Assembly (NCBI GenBank): GCA_023459215.1
Contig: JAEWVF010000086.1
Location: forward strand, 1 to 22,402
Source: Chloroflexota bacterium
GTDB taxonomy: Bacteria > Chloroflexota > Anaerolineae > Anaerolineales > Villigracilaceae
Reading direction: 5' to 3'
Length of the DNA stretch: 22,402 bases
Shown here in pieces: positions 1-8,405 of this stretch. Below the pieces are notes generated by a model. That model was not told the origin of the DNA. It was given only the letters and a program-made list of their open reading frames with translations, and made no database searches. Each line of letters starts with the position of its first letter. The first letter of the stretch is position 1. The position numbers were made by a program, and so were the translations under genes.

Positions 1-1275
<1,275 letters not shown>

Positions 1276-1292
1276 AAGTTCCTCATTGTCTC

Positions 1293-1326
1293 GTTGGTCG
1301 AGTAGGCTGAAAGCCGTATCGAGACC
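1293..1326. repeat. Short palindromic intergenic repeat (GGTCGAGTAG...GTATCGAGACC type)
   Basis: The segment begins GTTGGTCGAGTAG and ends GTATCGAGACC, with an inner GGCT/AGCC hairpin. Similar GGTCGAG...TCGAGACC palindromes recur between genes in many bacterial genomes (recalled, not searched). It lies between the response regulator and the FAD oxidoreductase. Confidence 0.4.
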
Positions 1327-1333
1327 TGCCTGT

Positions 1334-1358
1334 AGGGGCGGCCCGGTGGGTCGCTCTT
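1334..1358. repeat. GC-rich hairpin at the 3' end of the response regulator gene
   Basis: GCGGCCC (1338-1344) pairs with GGGTCGC (1348-1354) around a GGT loop, with one G-T wobble. The stem can extend through wobble pairs to 1334-1358 and touches the response regulator stop codon. It may act as a transcript 3' end or be a REP-like element of the GGGGCG-CCC...GGG-CGCCCC kind. No U-tract follows, so it is not a standard intrinsic terminator. Confidence 0.4.
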
Positions 1359-1995
1359 ACCGTTTTTCCAACCGTTCTGCCAGGGCCTTCAATTTGCCCC
1401 ATTCCTCGCGGATGATGTAGAGCATCGCCAGCGTCCGCAACCAGCGCAAGTCACAATCGGGATTTTCGGCCAACTGTTCGAAGACCTCCAGCGCCTTGTC
1501 GTCGGTGCGCTTCGAACGGGAATACTCCAGCGCCAGTTTTTCGAGCGACTTTTCGCTCTGTTTGTGCAGCCGACCGGCGTTTTCCAGGCTGGGGCGTTTC
1601 TGCCGCACCAGTTGTCCAACCCGATTAACCGCCTCGTTCAACTCTTCGATGCTGAACGGCTTACCGAGATACTCCTGCACGCCCAGGGTGATCGCCTTGT
1701 TGAGCGCATCGATCTCGCGCTGGGCCGAAATAATGATGCAGCCGGTATCCGGGTAAATTTCGCTGATTTTCTTGAAAGCCGTCAGCCCGTCCATGCCGGG
1801 CATGTTGATGTCCATCACCACAATATCCGGGTGATACTCGCGCGCCAGGTTGACCGCTTCCGGCCCGTTTTTGGCGATGGCGACAACCACCACATCCGGA
1901 TTCATCGACAACATGATCCGGACACTGCGGCGCGTTTCATGGAAGTCGTCTGCGATGAGCACCCTGAGCAGTTGGTTTGCGCCTGTTTCGGACAT
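1357..1995 (-). CDS. Response regulator, receiver domain plus helical C-terminal tail
   Basis: This is a 212-residue two-component response regulator. Residues 10-128 form a receiver domain with the acidic pair D16/D17, the phospho-acceptor D62 in VVMDINMPGMDG, the switch Ser S90 and the conserved K112 in GKPFS. The remainder (about 130-212) is charged and helical, resembling short TPR-like hairpins (FEQLAENPDCDLRWLRTLAMLY). It has no recognisable DNA-binding helix-turn-helix and no enzymatic output domain, so signalling probably goes through protein contacts. AAGGTG lies just upstream of the ATG. No histidine kinase is encoded in the window. The receiver assignment is firm; the output role is unknown. 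Confidence 0.9.
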   Translation of the reverse strand: MSETGANQLLRVLIADDFHETRRSVRIMLSMNPDVVVVAIAKNGPEAVNLAREYHPDIVVMDINMPGMDGLTAFKKISEIYPDTGCIIISAQREIDALNKAITLGVQEYLGKPFSIEELNEAVNRVGQLVRQKRPSLENAGRLHKQSEKSLEKLALEYSRSKRTDDKALEVFEQLAENPDCDLRWLRTLAMLYIIREEWGKLKALAERLEKR

Positions 1996-2025
1996 CCAAC
2001 ACCTTATCGCCAGTCTGTCAAAATA

Positions 2026-2114
2026 GAACGCTGATCGGGCAGATTTAGCCGATTTGCACGGATATTTTTCGAGAAATCTGTGTCAATCCGCCTGATCAGC
2101 GCCAATCCGCGTTC
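2026..2114. repeat. Imperfect inverted repeat between response regulator and flippase-like genes
   Basis: The segment is bounded by GAACGC (2026-2031) and its complement GCGTTC (2109-2114). CTGATCGGGCAGATT near the left end and AATCCGCCTGATCAG near the right end are imperfect complements, and AATCCGC occurs twice in the right arm. It carries no ORF. It resembles the element at 19353-19425 in style (short GAAC-type termini, arms of repeated short words), suggesting a family of dispersed repeats. Confidence 0.4.
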
Positions 2115-2168
2115 CATTTTCTGTTTGAAATGTCACTTTATTTTACTTTCAAAAAGCCTGGTTTCGGG

Positions 2169-3176
2169 TTACTTCGTCTCGATCTCGCTGCGCAGCGAGT
2201 CGGACCATTTGATGCCCTCGCGCGCCAGGAACCAGGCCCCCAGGGCCGTAATCGGCAGCCACAGGGCCACATGCAAAACGAGGGTGTACCCCGCCGCCAT
2301 GGCCTGTTCGACACCGTAAGCCGTCAGCACGGCGATGCCGGGTGCGTCAAAGGTGCCAATATAACCAGGGGCCGAGGGGATGGTCGTCGCCAGGTTGACG
2401 ATACCATTCATCAACATCAGCGCAAAGAACGAGACCTCGAAATCGAAGGCATGCATCACAAACCAGTATTTGGCCGTTTCGAGCAGCCAGATCACCACCG
2501 AAGTCAGGAAAACCATCAGCACGTTGAAGGGCGAACGCAGCGAGGCCAGGCCATCCAGGAATTTGTGCATGATGCCGCGCACTTTCTCGCGCAACCGTTC
2601 GGGCAAGAGACGCTCGATGAACCAGTCTCCGATGCGGATGGTCAGGGCCGGGAACATGGCCGCCAGCAGGAAAACAATCAACGCGCCGATAAAAGCTGCT
2701 GTGCCATAAATCGCCACTTCCTGAATGTTGCCGACAAAACCGGATGAACCCGTCAGCCGGGCCAGTTCGGTCAGGTTCACGAAGATAAAGGCAAGCATCA
2801 CCACCCCATCGAAAATACGCTCGACGATGATGGTTGCCAGCGAGGCCGAAACGGGCACACCTTCCTTGCGTTTCAGGATGACCGCCCGCAGCACCTCCCC
2901 GGCCCGGGCCGGGTAGATATTGTTGCCCATATAACCGATGGTGGTAATCGGGAACATCTTGGCGGTCGGGATTTTCTTGATCGGCCCGAGCAGGTAATGC
3001 CAGCGCCAGGCGCGCGCCCACACGCCGATAAAATAAACCCCCACGCCTGGCAATATCCACCAGTAGTTGGCCTTCGCCACCACCGACCAAAAATCGCCCA
3101 GGTGAAGTCCACGCAGGGCGAGCCACAGGAACAGAATGCTGATCAGCACCCCAAGCCAAAATTGCCATTTTTTCAT
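2169..3176 (-). CDS. Flippase-like membrane protein, lysylphosphatidylglycerol synthase TM family (UPF0104)
   Basis: This 335-residue integral membrane protein starts MKKWQFWLGVLISILFLWLA and has about eight hydrophobic segments. The motif GNNIYPARAGEVLRA (about residues 83-97) is the signature of the LPG_synthase_TM/UPF0104 family, which includes the N-terminal flippase part of MprF and archaeal AglD relatives. Family members are thought to move lipids or lipid-linked sugars across the cytoplasmic membrane or to take part in envelope glycosylation. No soluble lysyltransferase domain is present, so it is not a full MprF. There is no Shine-Dalgarno upstream of the ATG, whereas a TAAAAT box ends 9 nt before it, so the message may be leaderless. 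The family call is firm; the cargo is unknown. Confidence 0.85.
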   Translation of the reverse strand: MKKWQFWLGVLISILFLWLALRGLHLGDFWSVVAKANYWWILPGVGVYFIGVWARAWRWHYLLGPIKKIPTAKMFPITTIGYMGNNIYPARAGEVLRAVILKRKEGVPVSASLATIIVERIFDGVVMLAFIFVNLTELARLTGSSGFVGNIQEVAIYGTAAFIGALIVFLLAAMFPALTIRIGDWFIERLLPERLREKVRGIMHKFLDGLASLRSPFNVLMVFLTSVVIWLLETAKYWFVMHAFDFEVSFFALMLMNGIVNLATTIPSAPGYIGTFDAPGIAVLTAYGVEQAMAAGYTLVLHVALWLPITALGAWFLAREGIKWSDSLRSEIETK

Positions 3177-3368
3177 AGTGCTGTGATTTTACCAGAATGC
3201 ACAACTGATTTCGCATCCACAGTTTGTCGCTGAGCGTGCATTATCGTTAATTTTTCCAGAAAAAATTAAACTTTACTCGAATTTAGAGCTATTTGTTACT
3301 TCAAAGTGTAAAAAATAAGCTGTGAATAATGTTTGCAGTATCTTTCTTAAAAGAAATTCCCAAGAAAG

Positions 3369-3374
3369 TATAAT
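3369..3374 (+). promoter_or_regulatory. Candidate -10 box for the GT-C-like gene
   Basis: A perfect TATAAT sits 48 nt before the ATG at 3422. At a 17-nt spacing the -35 position reads CTTAAA, a poor match, so only the -10 is convincing. The rest of 3177-3421 is AT-rich with no other recognised feature. Confidence 0.45.
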
Positions 3375-3421
3375 GGGTTGGGAAAAATGGTAGATCTTTA
3401 TTCAATCACAGGGATGATGGA

Positions 3422-4981
3422 ATGTTGAAAAAGGAATTTAACTTAGAAAACATTAGCCATAAAGCCATTGTTTATTTTTTTGCTATTTTACAAATAGCCA
3501 TACTGGCCGATATTATCATTTTTAGCGATTCAACCTGGCATACTTGCAAAAAAGAATTTTTATTTCCAAACCGCATCATCTTTATTTTGAGTTTGGTATT
3601 TTGTATCGCCTGTTTTGTGGTTTACAAACAGGGGATACAAAACAATATCCGAGTAAACCTATATTTGTGTTTGATTATTGCCAATGTACTTTTATTTGGA
3701 GTACAAATTTTTATTACGTTTCACATGTATTTTTATACAGGTTGGGATGTAAAGGGAATACGAACAACAGTTAATGATATTATCCAAAATGGCGGCGTGA
3801 TTGGCGCTGGCAATTATTATTCGTATTCAATATATCCGAATAATGTCAATTTAACCGCTGTTCTGCTCATAATTGAAAAATCTTTTCTTTATTTTGGCTT
3901 AAATGGCTATTACGGCAGTTTGATTGTTAGCAATCTATTGGTGAACCTGGCTGGCATATTTACGTTTTTAAGTACATACAACATTACAAGCAGATATAGT
4001 TATGCAGTGTTTTCATGGATTATGTTTGTTTTGGTGGCAGCGCTATCTCCTTGGATTTCAATCCCATACTCTGATACCTATTCTATTTTGTTCCCGATTT
4101 TGGCATTTTATTTATACATTTCCAGGAAACCAGATAAGACATATTATATTAGGTGGTTTTTAATAGGTTTTTTGTGTTTATTTGGCTACACAATCAAACC
4201 AACGGTGATTATCGTATTGATTGCAATCCTCATAATTGAATTTTTGGAAGTTCTGACAAGATTTGAAAAGAAAACCCTTATCAACAAATTGTTTCCATTA
4301 ATTTTGATCATTGCGGCTGCGCTGCCTGTTTTATTGATCAATTCGCTCTCGAAAAAGCTTATGGGAGTCGAGTTAGATAAGAATCGAGAGTTTCAAATTT
4401 ATCATTTTGCCATGATGGGACTTAATACGGAAACAAACGGTGTCTATTCGGGCGATGACGTGAACTTCTCGGCATCATTTGCTACAATAGAAGAAAGGAA
4501 CAATGCAAATATTTCAGTTATACAAGAAAGATTGACTAACTTCGGATTATTGGGATACGTTAAATTTTTAGGCAGAAAAGCGCTTATCAATTTTTCTGAT
4601 GGTTCTTTTGCTTGGAGCTGCGAAGGGAATTTTTATAATCAGATACCCAAGAGAGATGGGATAATTGCCACATTTTTAAGAAATTTATACTACCAGGATG
4701 GAGCATATTACACACATTTCTTGACGTATACACAGATATTATGGTTCATTATCTTAATTTTGTTACCCGGCATGGGTTTATTCCTGAAAAAACCCGAATA
4801 TAAATCGATAACAGTCATTTTGGCTATTGTGGGTATTTCTTTTTTTGTTATGCTCCTTGAAGCAAGAGCTCGCTATTTATATAATTACTTATCGTTCTTT
4901 GCTATAGGAGCAGGAATCGGTGCAAGCAGTATAAAACGCGGAATGAATATTTTGAAACAACGGGCTGTAAATAGAAAGTAG
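3422..4981 (+). CDS. Multi-pass membrane protein, GT-C (family 39-like) glycosyltransferase candidate
   Basis: The protein has 519 residues with about a dozen hydrophobic segments. After the third segment an extracytoplasmic loop carries GWDVKG (W108-D109) and then YSIYPNN (to residue 141). An acidic residue in the first large loop plus a YPNN-type motif is typical of GT-C membrane glycosyltransferases that use polyprenyl-phosphate sugars, especially the hypothetical ones of Firmicutes. AGGGA lies 7 nt before the ATG. The gene is strikingly AT-rich, with A/T third positions, unlike its GC-rich neighbours, and its downstream end lies near the 3' end of tRNA-Pro. This suggests horizontal acquisition. 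With the flippase-like gene beside it, a role in surface glycan or lipid decoration is plausible but inferred. Confidence 0.65.
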   Translation: MLKKEFNLENISHKAIVYFFAILQIAILADIIIFSDSTWHTCKKEFLFPNRIIFILSLVFCIACFVVYKQGIQNNIRVNLYLCLIIANVLLFGVQIFITFHMYFYTGWDVKGIRTTVNDIIQNGGVIGAGNYYSYSIYPNNVNLTAVLLIIEKSFLYFGLNGYYGSLIVSNLLVNLAGIFTFLSTYNITSRYSYAVFSWIMFVLVAALSPWISIPYSDTYSILFPILAFYLYISRKPDKTYYIRWFLIGFLCLFGYTIKPTVIIVLIAILIIEFLEVLTRFEKKTLINKLFPLILIIAAALPVLLINSLSKKLMGVELDKNREFQIYHFAMMGLNTETNGVYSGDDVNFSASFATIEERNNANISVIQERLTNFGLLGYVKFLGRKALINFSDGSFAWSCEGNFYNQIPKRDGIIATFLRNLYYQDGAYYTHFLTYTQILWFIILILLPGMGLFLKKPEYKSITVILAIVGISFFVMLLEARARYLYNYLSFFAIGAGIGASSIKRGMNILKQRAVNRK

Positions 4982-5091
4982 AAAGAAAACCAACAAGATT
5001 AGCCGATCTAAAACTAGCGTTGCATGCAAAATTATGCGTGCGTTAAGAAAACGGGATGATGCTGGACAAATAAATATCGTTGCTTAAAACG

Positions 5092-5124
5092 AAAACTGCA
5101 GATCCAAAAGGATCTGCAGTTTTT
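5092..5124. terminator. Bidirectional intrinsic terminator
   Basis: A perfect 14-bp stem (AAAACTGCAGATCC, 5092-5105, against 5110-5123) encloses an AAAA loop and is followed by T-runs on both strands. It can end the plus-strand GT-C-like transcript and the minus-strand tRNA-Pro transcript. Confidence 0.85.
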
Positions 5125-5133
5125 CTAAAGTCT

Positions 5134-5209
<76 letters not shown>

Positions 5210-5223
5210 ATGGACAGAGCGCT

Positions 5224-5251
5224 ATTATACCGCAAAAATGAAATCAGGCAA
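5224..5251 (-). promoter_or_regulatory. Promoter of tRNA-Pro
   Basis: On the minus strand TTGCCT (5246-5251) and TATAAT (5224-5229) are separated by 16 nt. The -10 box ends 14 nt before the mature tRNA 5' end, the expected layout for a tRNA promoter. Confidence 0.75.
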
Positions 5252-5314
5252 TGAATTGCGCCGGGCAAAAATCATGATTTTCGCGAGTTTCGCCGGGGAT
5301 GGCAAACAAGCTCC

Positions 5315-5325
5315 TATGATATGAT
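5315..5325 (+). promoter_or_regulatory. Overlapping TATGAT boxes upstream of the serine hydrolase
   Basis: TATGATATGAT contains two overlapping TATGAT -10-like hexamers about 27-37 nt before the chosen start. No clear -35 sequence is found at 16-18 nt, so this is a weak call. Confidence 0.35.
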
Positions 5326-5351
5326 TTGTCCATATTTTCATGGAGATTTAT

Positions 5352-6425
5352 ATGGACAAATCATTTTCCAACCTGGATACCTACCTGAACGAGCTAACCC
5401 AAAAAGATCAGTTCTCGGGCGTGGTACGCATCAGCCGCCCATCGGATGAGTTGTTTGCAAAAGCCTACGGGTACGCCAGCCGCACCTGGAAAGCGCCCAA
5501 TACCCTGCAAACCCGTTTCGACACCGCATCGATCACCAAGCTCTTTACCGCGGTGGCGGTGATGCAGCAAATCGACAAAGGCGCGTTTACGCTTGAAACC
5601 AGCGCTGTCGATTATCTCGGGCTGGAAGGCACAGCCATTCCGACAAAGGTCAACGTTTTGCACTTGCTGACCCACTCGTCCGGGATTGCCGATGACGCCG
5701 ACGAAGAGGCCGGGGAAGATTACGCTGATCTGTGGCTCGAAAAACCCAATTACTCGGTCAGCGAGGCGGCTCACTTCCTGCCGCAGTTTGCCTACAAAGC
5801 GGCCAACTTTGAACCCGGCAGCGGATGCCGTTACTGCAACTGCGGCTATATTCTGCTGGGTTTGATGGTCGAAAAGGCTTCCGGCATGAACTACCGGGAT
5901 TATGTACGGGAACACATCTTCACCCCAGCCGGGATGCGCGATTCCGGATTTTTTCACATGGCCGAAGTCAATGAGAATGTCGCTGAAGGGGCCGATCCGA
6001 TTCTGGATGACGATGAAAAAATCATCGGCTGGCGAAAAAGCATTTACTCCTATCCGCCAATTGGCACCCCGGATGGCGGCAGTCACGTCACTGCTGCCGA
6101 CCTGGACCGTTTCCTGCGCGCGGTCAAGGCTGGCAAACTGCTCTCAGCCAAAATGAGCGCGTTTTTCTTCAGTCCCCAGGTTCTCCACAGCCAAAAAGAA
6201 ACCTGGGATATGTACTACGGGCCGGGACTGTGGTTCTATGTCAAGAAGAACGGTGAAGTCGTGTTCTATGAAAAGGAAGGCCAAAATGCCGGGGCCAGCG
6301 GCCTGATCCGCCATTACCCAGGGAAAGACATCAGCGTTGTCCTGCTCACCAACATGGGCGAGGCCGCCTGGGAACCGGCCTGGAAAATCCACGATATGCT
6401 GTTAGCCGGCGAATTCGGAATATAA
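5352..6425 (+). CDS. Serine hydrolase, beta-lactamase (class C/DD-peptidase-like) family
   Basis: The 357-residue protein belongs to the PF00144 beta-lactamase-related family of serine hydrolases. It shows the nucleophile motif SxxK as S60-I-T-K63, the second motif YxN as Y161-C-N163, and the family string HLLTHSSGI (104-112). The third, Lys/His-Thr/Ser-Gly, motif is not canonical: the corresponding region reads EGQNAGAS. There is no signal peptide, so the enzyme appears cytoplasmic and is more likely an esterase or peptidase than a secreted beta-lactamase. I prefer the ATG at 5352 to an in-frame ATG at 5340, because GGAG lies 6 nt before 5352 and nothing suitable precedes 5340. It is a monocistronic unit ended by the hairpin at 6431-6458. 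Family firm, substrate unknown. Confidence 0.85.
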   Translation: MDKSFSNLDTYLNELTQKDQFSGVVRISRPSDELFAKAYGYASRTWKAPNTLQTRFDTASITKLFTAVAVMQQIDKGAFTLETSAVDYLGLEGTAIPTKVNVLHLLTHSSGIADDADEEAGEDYADLWLEKPNYSVSEAAHFLPQFAYKAANFEPGSGCRYCNCGYILLGLMVEKASGMNYRDYVREHIFTPAGMRDSGFFHMAEVNENVAEGADPILDDDEKIIGWRKSIYSYPPIGTPDGGSHVTAADLDRFLRAVKAGKLLSAKMSAFFFSPQVLHSQKETWDMYYGPGLWFYVKKNGEVVFYEKEGQNAGASGLIRHYPGKDISVVLLTNMGEAAWEPAWKIHDMLLAGEFGI

Positions 6426-6430
6426 AAGCA

Positions 6431-6458
6431 AAAACCGTCCTGTTTGGGACGGTTTTTT
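6431..6458. terminator. Intrinsic terminator between serine hydrolase and tRNA(CAU)
   Basis: AAAACCGTCC (6431-6440) pairs perfectly with GGACGGTTTT (6447-6456) around TGTTTG, followed by further Ts. The A-run on the left supplies a U-tract on the opposite strand, so it can serve both converging units. Confidence 0.85.
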
Positions 6459-6459
6459 G

Positions 6460-6531
6460 TGCCAAGGGAGAGATTTGAACTCTCGACCGAGCGATTATGA
6501 GCCGCTTGCTCTGCCACTGAGCTACCTTGGC
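6460..6531 (-). tRNA. tRNA with CAU anticodon (elongator Met, or Ile2)
   Basis: The minus strand gives a 72-nt cloverleaf with acceptor GCCAAGG/CCTTGGC and discriminator A. The anticodon loop is CTCATAA, hence anticodon CAU, and the T-arm is GAGAG-TTCAAAT-CTCTC. G1-C72 pairing and the absence of a GGG/CCC anticodon stem exclude the initiator tRNA. The A-U pairs at 4:69 and 5:68 differ from the C-G pairs favoured by the lysidine synthase in E. coli Ile2, which favours elongator Met, but the anticodon stem resembles Ile2. CCA is not encoded. Confidence 0.88.
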
Positions 6532-6553
6532 GTTTTGCGGTTAGCGAAGCAGG

Positions 6554-6582
6554 ATAATACTACGGGTTATTGGGTTTGTCAA
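6554..6582 (-). promoter_or_regulatory. Promoter of the CAU tRNA
   Basis: On the minus strand a perfect TTGACA (6577-6582) and TATTAT (6554-6559) are 17 nt apart, 23 nt upstream of the mature tRNA end. The promoter lies inside the last codons of the membrane protein gene ending at 6560. Confidence 0.8.
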
Positions 6583-7168
6583 CGTCCCATAGCGGCTTTC
6601 GATATATTCTCGGCAGCGCCAAAAGGCCAATGGCGGTCAAGACAAAGACAAATCCCAACTCCGGTAGAACCGCAAGCAAAAAATTGATATAACCTTGAAC
6701 AAGCGGATTTTCCGGTTGGGTCATTGTGGCGAAGAATGAGGGCACAAGCAGGCTGATGCTGGCCATTACAACTGTCACCAAAACCAGGTAATACGTCAGG
6801 AGCGCCCTGGCCCAGGCAACGATAAAGTGTTTACCGGCCAGGTTGGTGCGACCCGGCAGATACACCAAACCCAGGCTTAATCCTGCCAGGGTATGCGCCA
6901 GCCAGGTGGAAAAATGCAAGCTCGGGTCGCTGACCGGGGAATAAAGTGCCGAGACAGCCCCCGCCAGCATCCCGCCGATTGGGCCGGTATACCAGGCCCC
7001 AAGCACAACGAACAACTCCCTGACATCGGCGGCAACATTCAACTGTGGATAAAGCGGAATACGCATATCAGCCCACAGGGTCATGGCCCCCATCAATCCC
7101 ATCAAAATCCCAATCAACAGAGCGCGCCAGTAGAACCAGCTTTTCCAAAAGGCGATCAGACCCTTCAT
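6560..7168 (-). CDS. Small multi-pass membrane protein, LytS-5TM-like
   Basis: The protein has 202 residues with about five membrane segments. The central part (AADVRELFVVLGAWYTGPIGGMLAGAVSALY, about 46-76) resembles the membrane-sensor region of LytS-type 5TM receptors (a conserved D-R, then an aromatic/Gly-rich helix containing GPxGG). No kinase or other output domain follows. I place the start at 7168 because AAGGAG lies 6 nt upstream of that ATG; an in-frame ATG at 7201 would overlap the preceding stop codon and has no such site. It follows the lipoprotein metallopeptidase closely and is probably co-transcribed with it. The similarity to LytS is by eye only, and a simple transporter or orphan membrane protein is also possible. 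Confidence 0.65.
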   Translation of the reverse strand: MKGLIAFWKSWFYWRALLIGILMGLMGAMTLWADMRIPLYPQLNVAADVRELFVVLGAWYTGPIGGMLAGAVSALYSPVSDPSLHFSTWLAHTLAGLSLGLVYLPGRTNLAGKHFIVAWARALLTYYLVLVTVVMASISLLVPSFFATMTQPENPLVQGYINFLLAVLPELGFVFVLTAIGLLALPRIYRKPLWDVDKPNNP

Positions 7169-7200
7169 CTGGAACTCCTTCCGTTGAACAGCAACTCGCA

Positions 7201-8268
7201 TTACTGGGTATAACCACAGACTCCCTTGATAATTTTCATGCGCAGGGAAACAAGCTCAGGGTAATCATAAAAGAACAATATCTTCTGGTCTGAAATCTTG
7301 TCCGCGTCCGGTTTCCTGGTCAGGACAAAGAAGGTAAACGATTCGGCAATATCTTCTTCGGGGTTGGTAACGGCATAATCTGTTACAAAGCGGTCCTGGT
7401 ACACTTCATAAAATTCATCGATCCGCTCGACATAGGTATCCTGGTCGGTCTCGCTCTGGATGCGCAGCCATTCACGATAAATATCGTCCCAAAACCGGGT
7501 ATAGAAGGCATCGATATAGGCGTCCGGCACGCTGCACCCTTCGCCGGGGAAATAGGTTTCACAGGCCTCGTATTCGCTGCGCCAGATTTTCTCATCGCCG
7601 GGATTCTCGAAAATTGCATCCGAAGGGATTACCTGGTCAGGGCCAAGGGTCAGCAGGTGGGCAAACTCATGGACGAGGGTATAGGTCAAATCCTCGGGGG
7701 TTTCCGCGTCAACCACATCGACGCTTAGCACCCATTTTTCGGGGGAAATACCGGACTGGGCAACATAGGCCAGGATGCGTTCCTTGCCATCGGTAAAAAT
7801 GTAAAAGTTGGTGATGGTTTTGCGCTGGGAAGCCGGGATAATGTCCCGATAATAATCCCAGATGCGCTGATGCAGTTCGACATCATCCTGGTAGCTCTTA
7901 AAGCTTGAATACACCGATTTTTTCTCAAATTCAACCAGCTTCTCACCGCTAATGGAATAATCGACCAAAATCTGGCCGCTTTTTCCCTTGAAATCGGGGT
8001 CGCGATGCGAATGGGGGCTTTCATTGACCAACTCCAGCCCAAGTTCCTGAAGGCAGGCTTCGATACACTCGCCATCCGGGCAAGTCTCTTCGAAAGAAGG
8101 GGTTGGCGTAGCGGTCGGAGGCAGCGGGGTCGGTGTAAAAGTGGGGGTTACACTGGGCGTTATCGTCGGAGTGGGCGTCGGCGTGCCAAAAACCACCTGC
8201 TCCGCTGCGCGGCAGGCCAGCGTGGCAAATAAAAGCGCCAGGATTGGGAAAATCAGTTTTCGTTTCAC
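7201..8268 (-). CDS. Lipoprotein with Thr/Pro linker and HExxH metallopeptidase-like domain
   Basis: The protein has 355 residues from a GTG start with AGGTG upstream. It begins MKRKLIFPILALLFATLAC, a lipoprotein-type signal whose lipobox (TLAC) is slightly atypical at -3. It continues with a Thr/Pro-rich spacer (about 29-58), a common wall or surface linker in Chloroflexota. The globular domain has HEFAH at 200-204 (HExxH zinc ligands and catalytic Glu) and a downstream EEDIAES (303-310) whose E309 could be the third ligand, as in gluzincins. Five further Cys residues (63, 68, 72, 236, 245) could form disulfides. It is likely exported and anchored outside the membrane. I do not recognise the peptidase family, so the proteolytic role is inferred from motifs. 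An upstream in-frame ATG at 8376 would lie above the putative promoter and would mask the signal peptide. Confidence 0.7.
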   Translation of the reverse strand: MKRKLIFPILALLFATLACRAAEQVVFGTPTPTPTITPSVTPTFTPTPLPPTATPTPSFEETCPDGECIEACLQELGLELVNESPHSHRDPDFKGKSGQILVDYSISGEKLVEFEKKSVYSSFKSYQDDVELHQRIWDYYRDIIPASQRKTITNFYIFTDGKERILAYVAQSGISPEKWVLSVDVVDAETPEDLTYTLVHEFAHLLTLGPDQVIPSDAIFENPGDEKIWRSEYEACETYFPGEGCSVPDAYIDAFYTRFWDDIYREWLRIQSETDQDTYVERIDEFYEVYQDRFVTDYAVTNPEEDIAESFTFFVLTRKPDADKISDQKILFFYDYPELVSLRMKIIKGVCGYTQ

Positions 8269-8308
8269 AGTATCACCTGTAAGTTTTTTTATCTTCCAAG
8301 ATATAGCC

Positions 8309-8338
8309 ATTGTACCTAAAAATCCATCGATAAAACAA
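8309..8338 (-). promoter_or_regulatory. Candidate promoter of the lipoprotein metallopeptidase unit
   Basis: On the minus strand TTGTTT (8333-8338) and TACAAT (8309-8314) are 18 nt apart, about 41 nt before the GTG at 8268. It lies in the 137-bp gap after the radical SAM paralogue, which otherwise holds nothing I recognise. Confidence 0.45.
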
Positions 8339-8405
8339 AATAACGATTGCCCCGCCGATAACTTCCAGCAGGGCAACAGCTTCCTGGGGAATAAACGAAA
8401 AGGGT

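Noticed and set aside
3177..3421. A tRNA-Pro 3'-end direct repeat (att site) at the left edge of the AT-rich islet
   Set aside because: I searched the region by eye and found no match to the tRNA T-arm or acceptor sequence.
8268..8376. Longer ATG start of the lipoprotein gene at 8376
   Set aside because: It would hide the lipoprotein signal peptide and lies upstream of the probable promoter.
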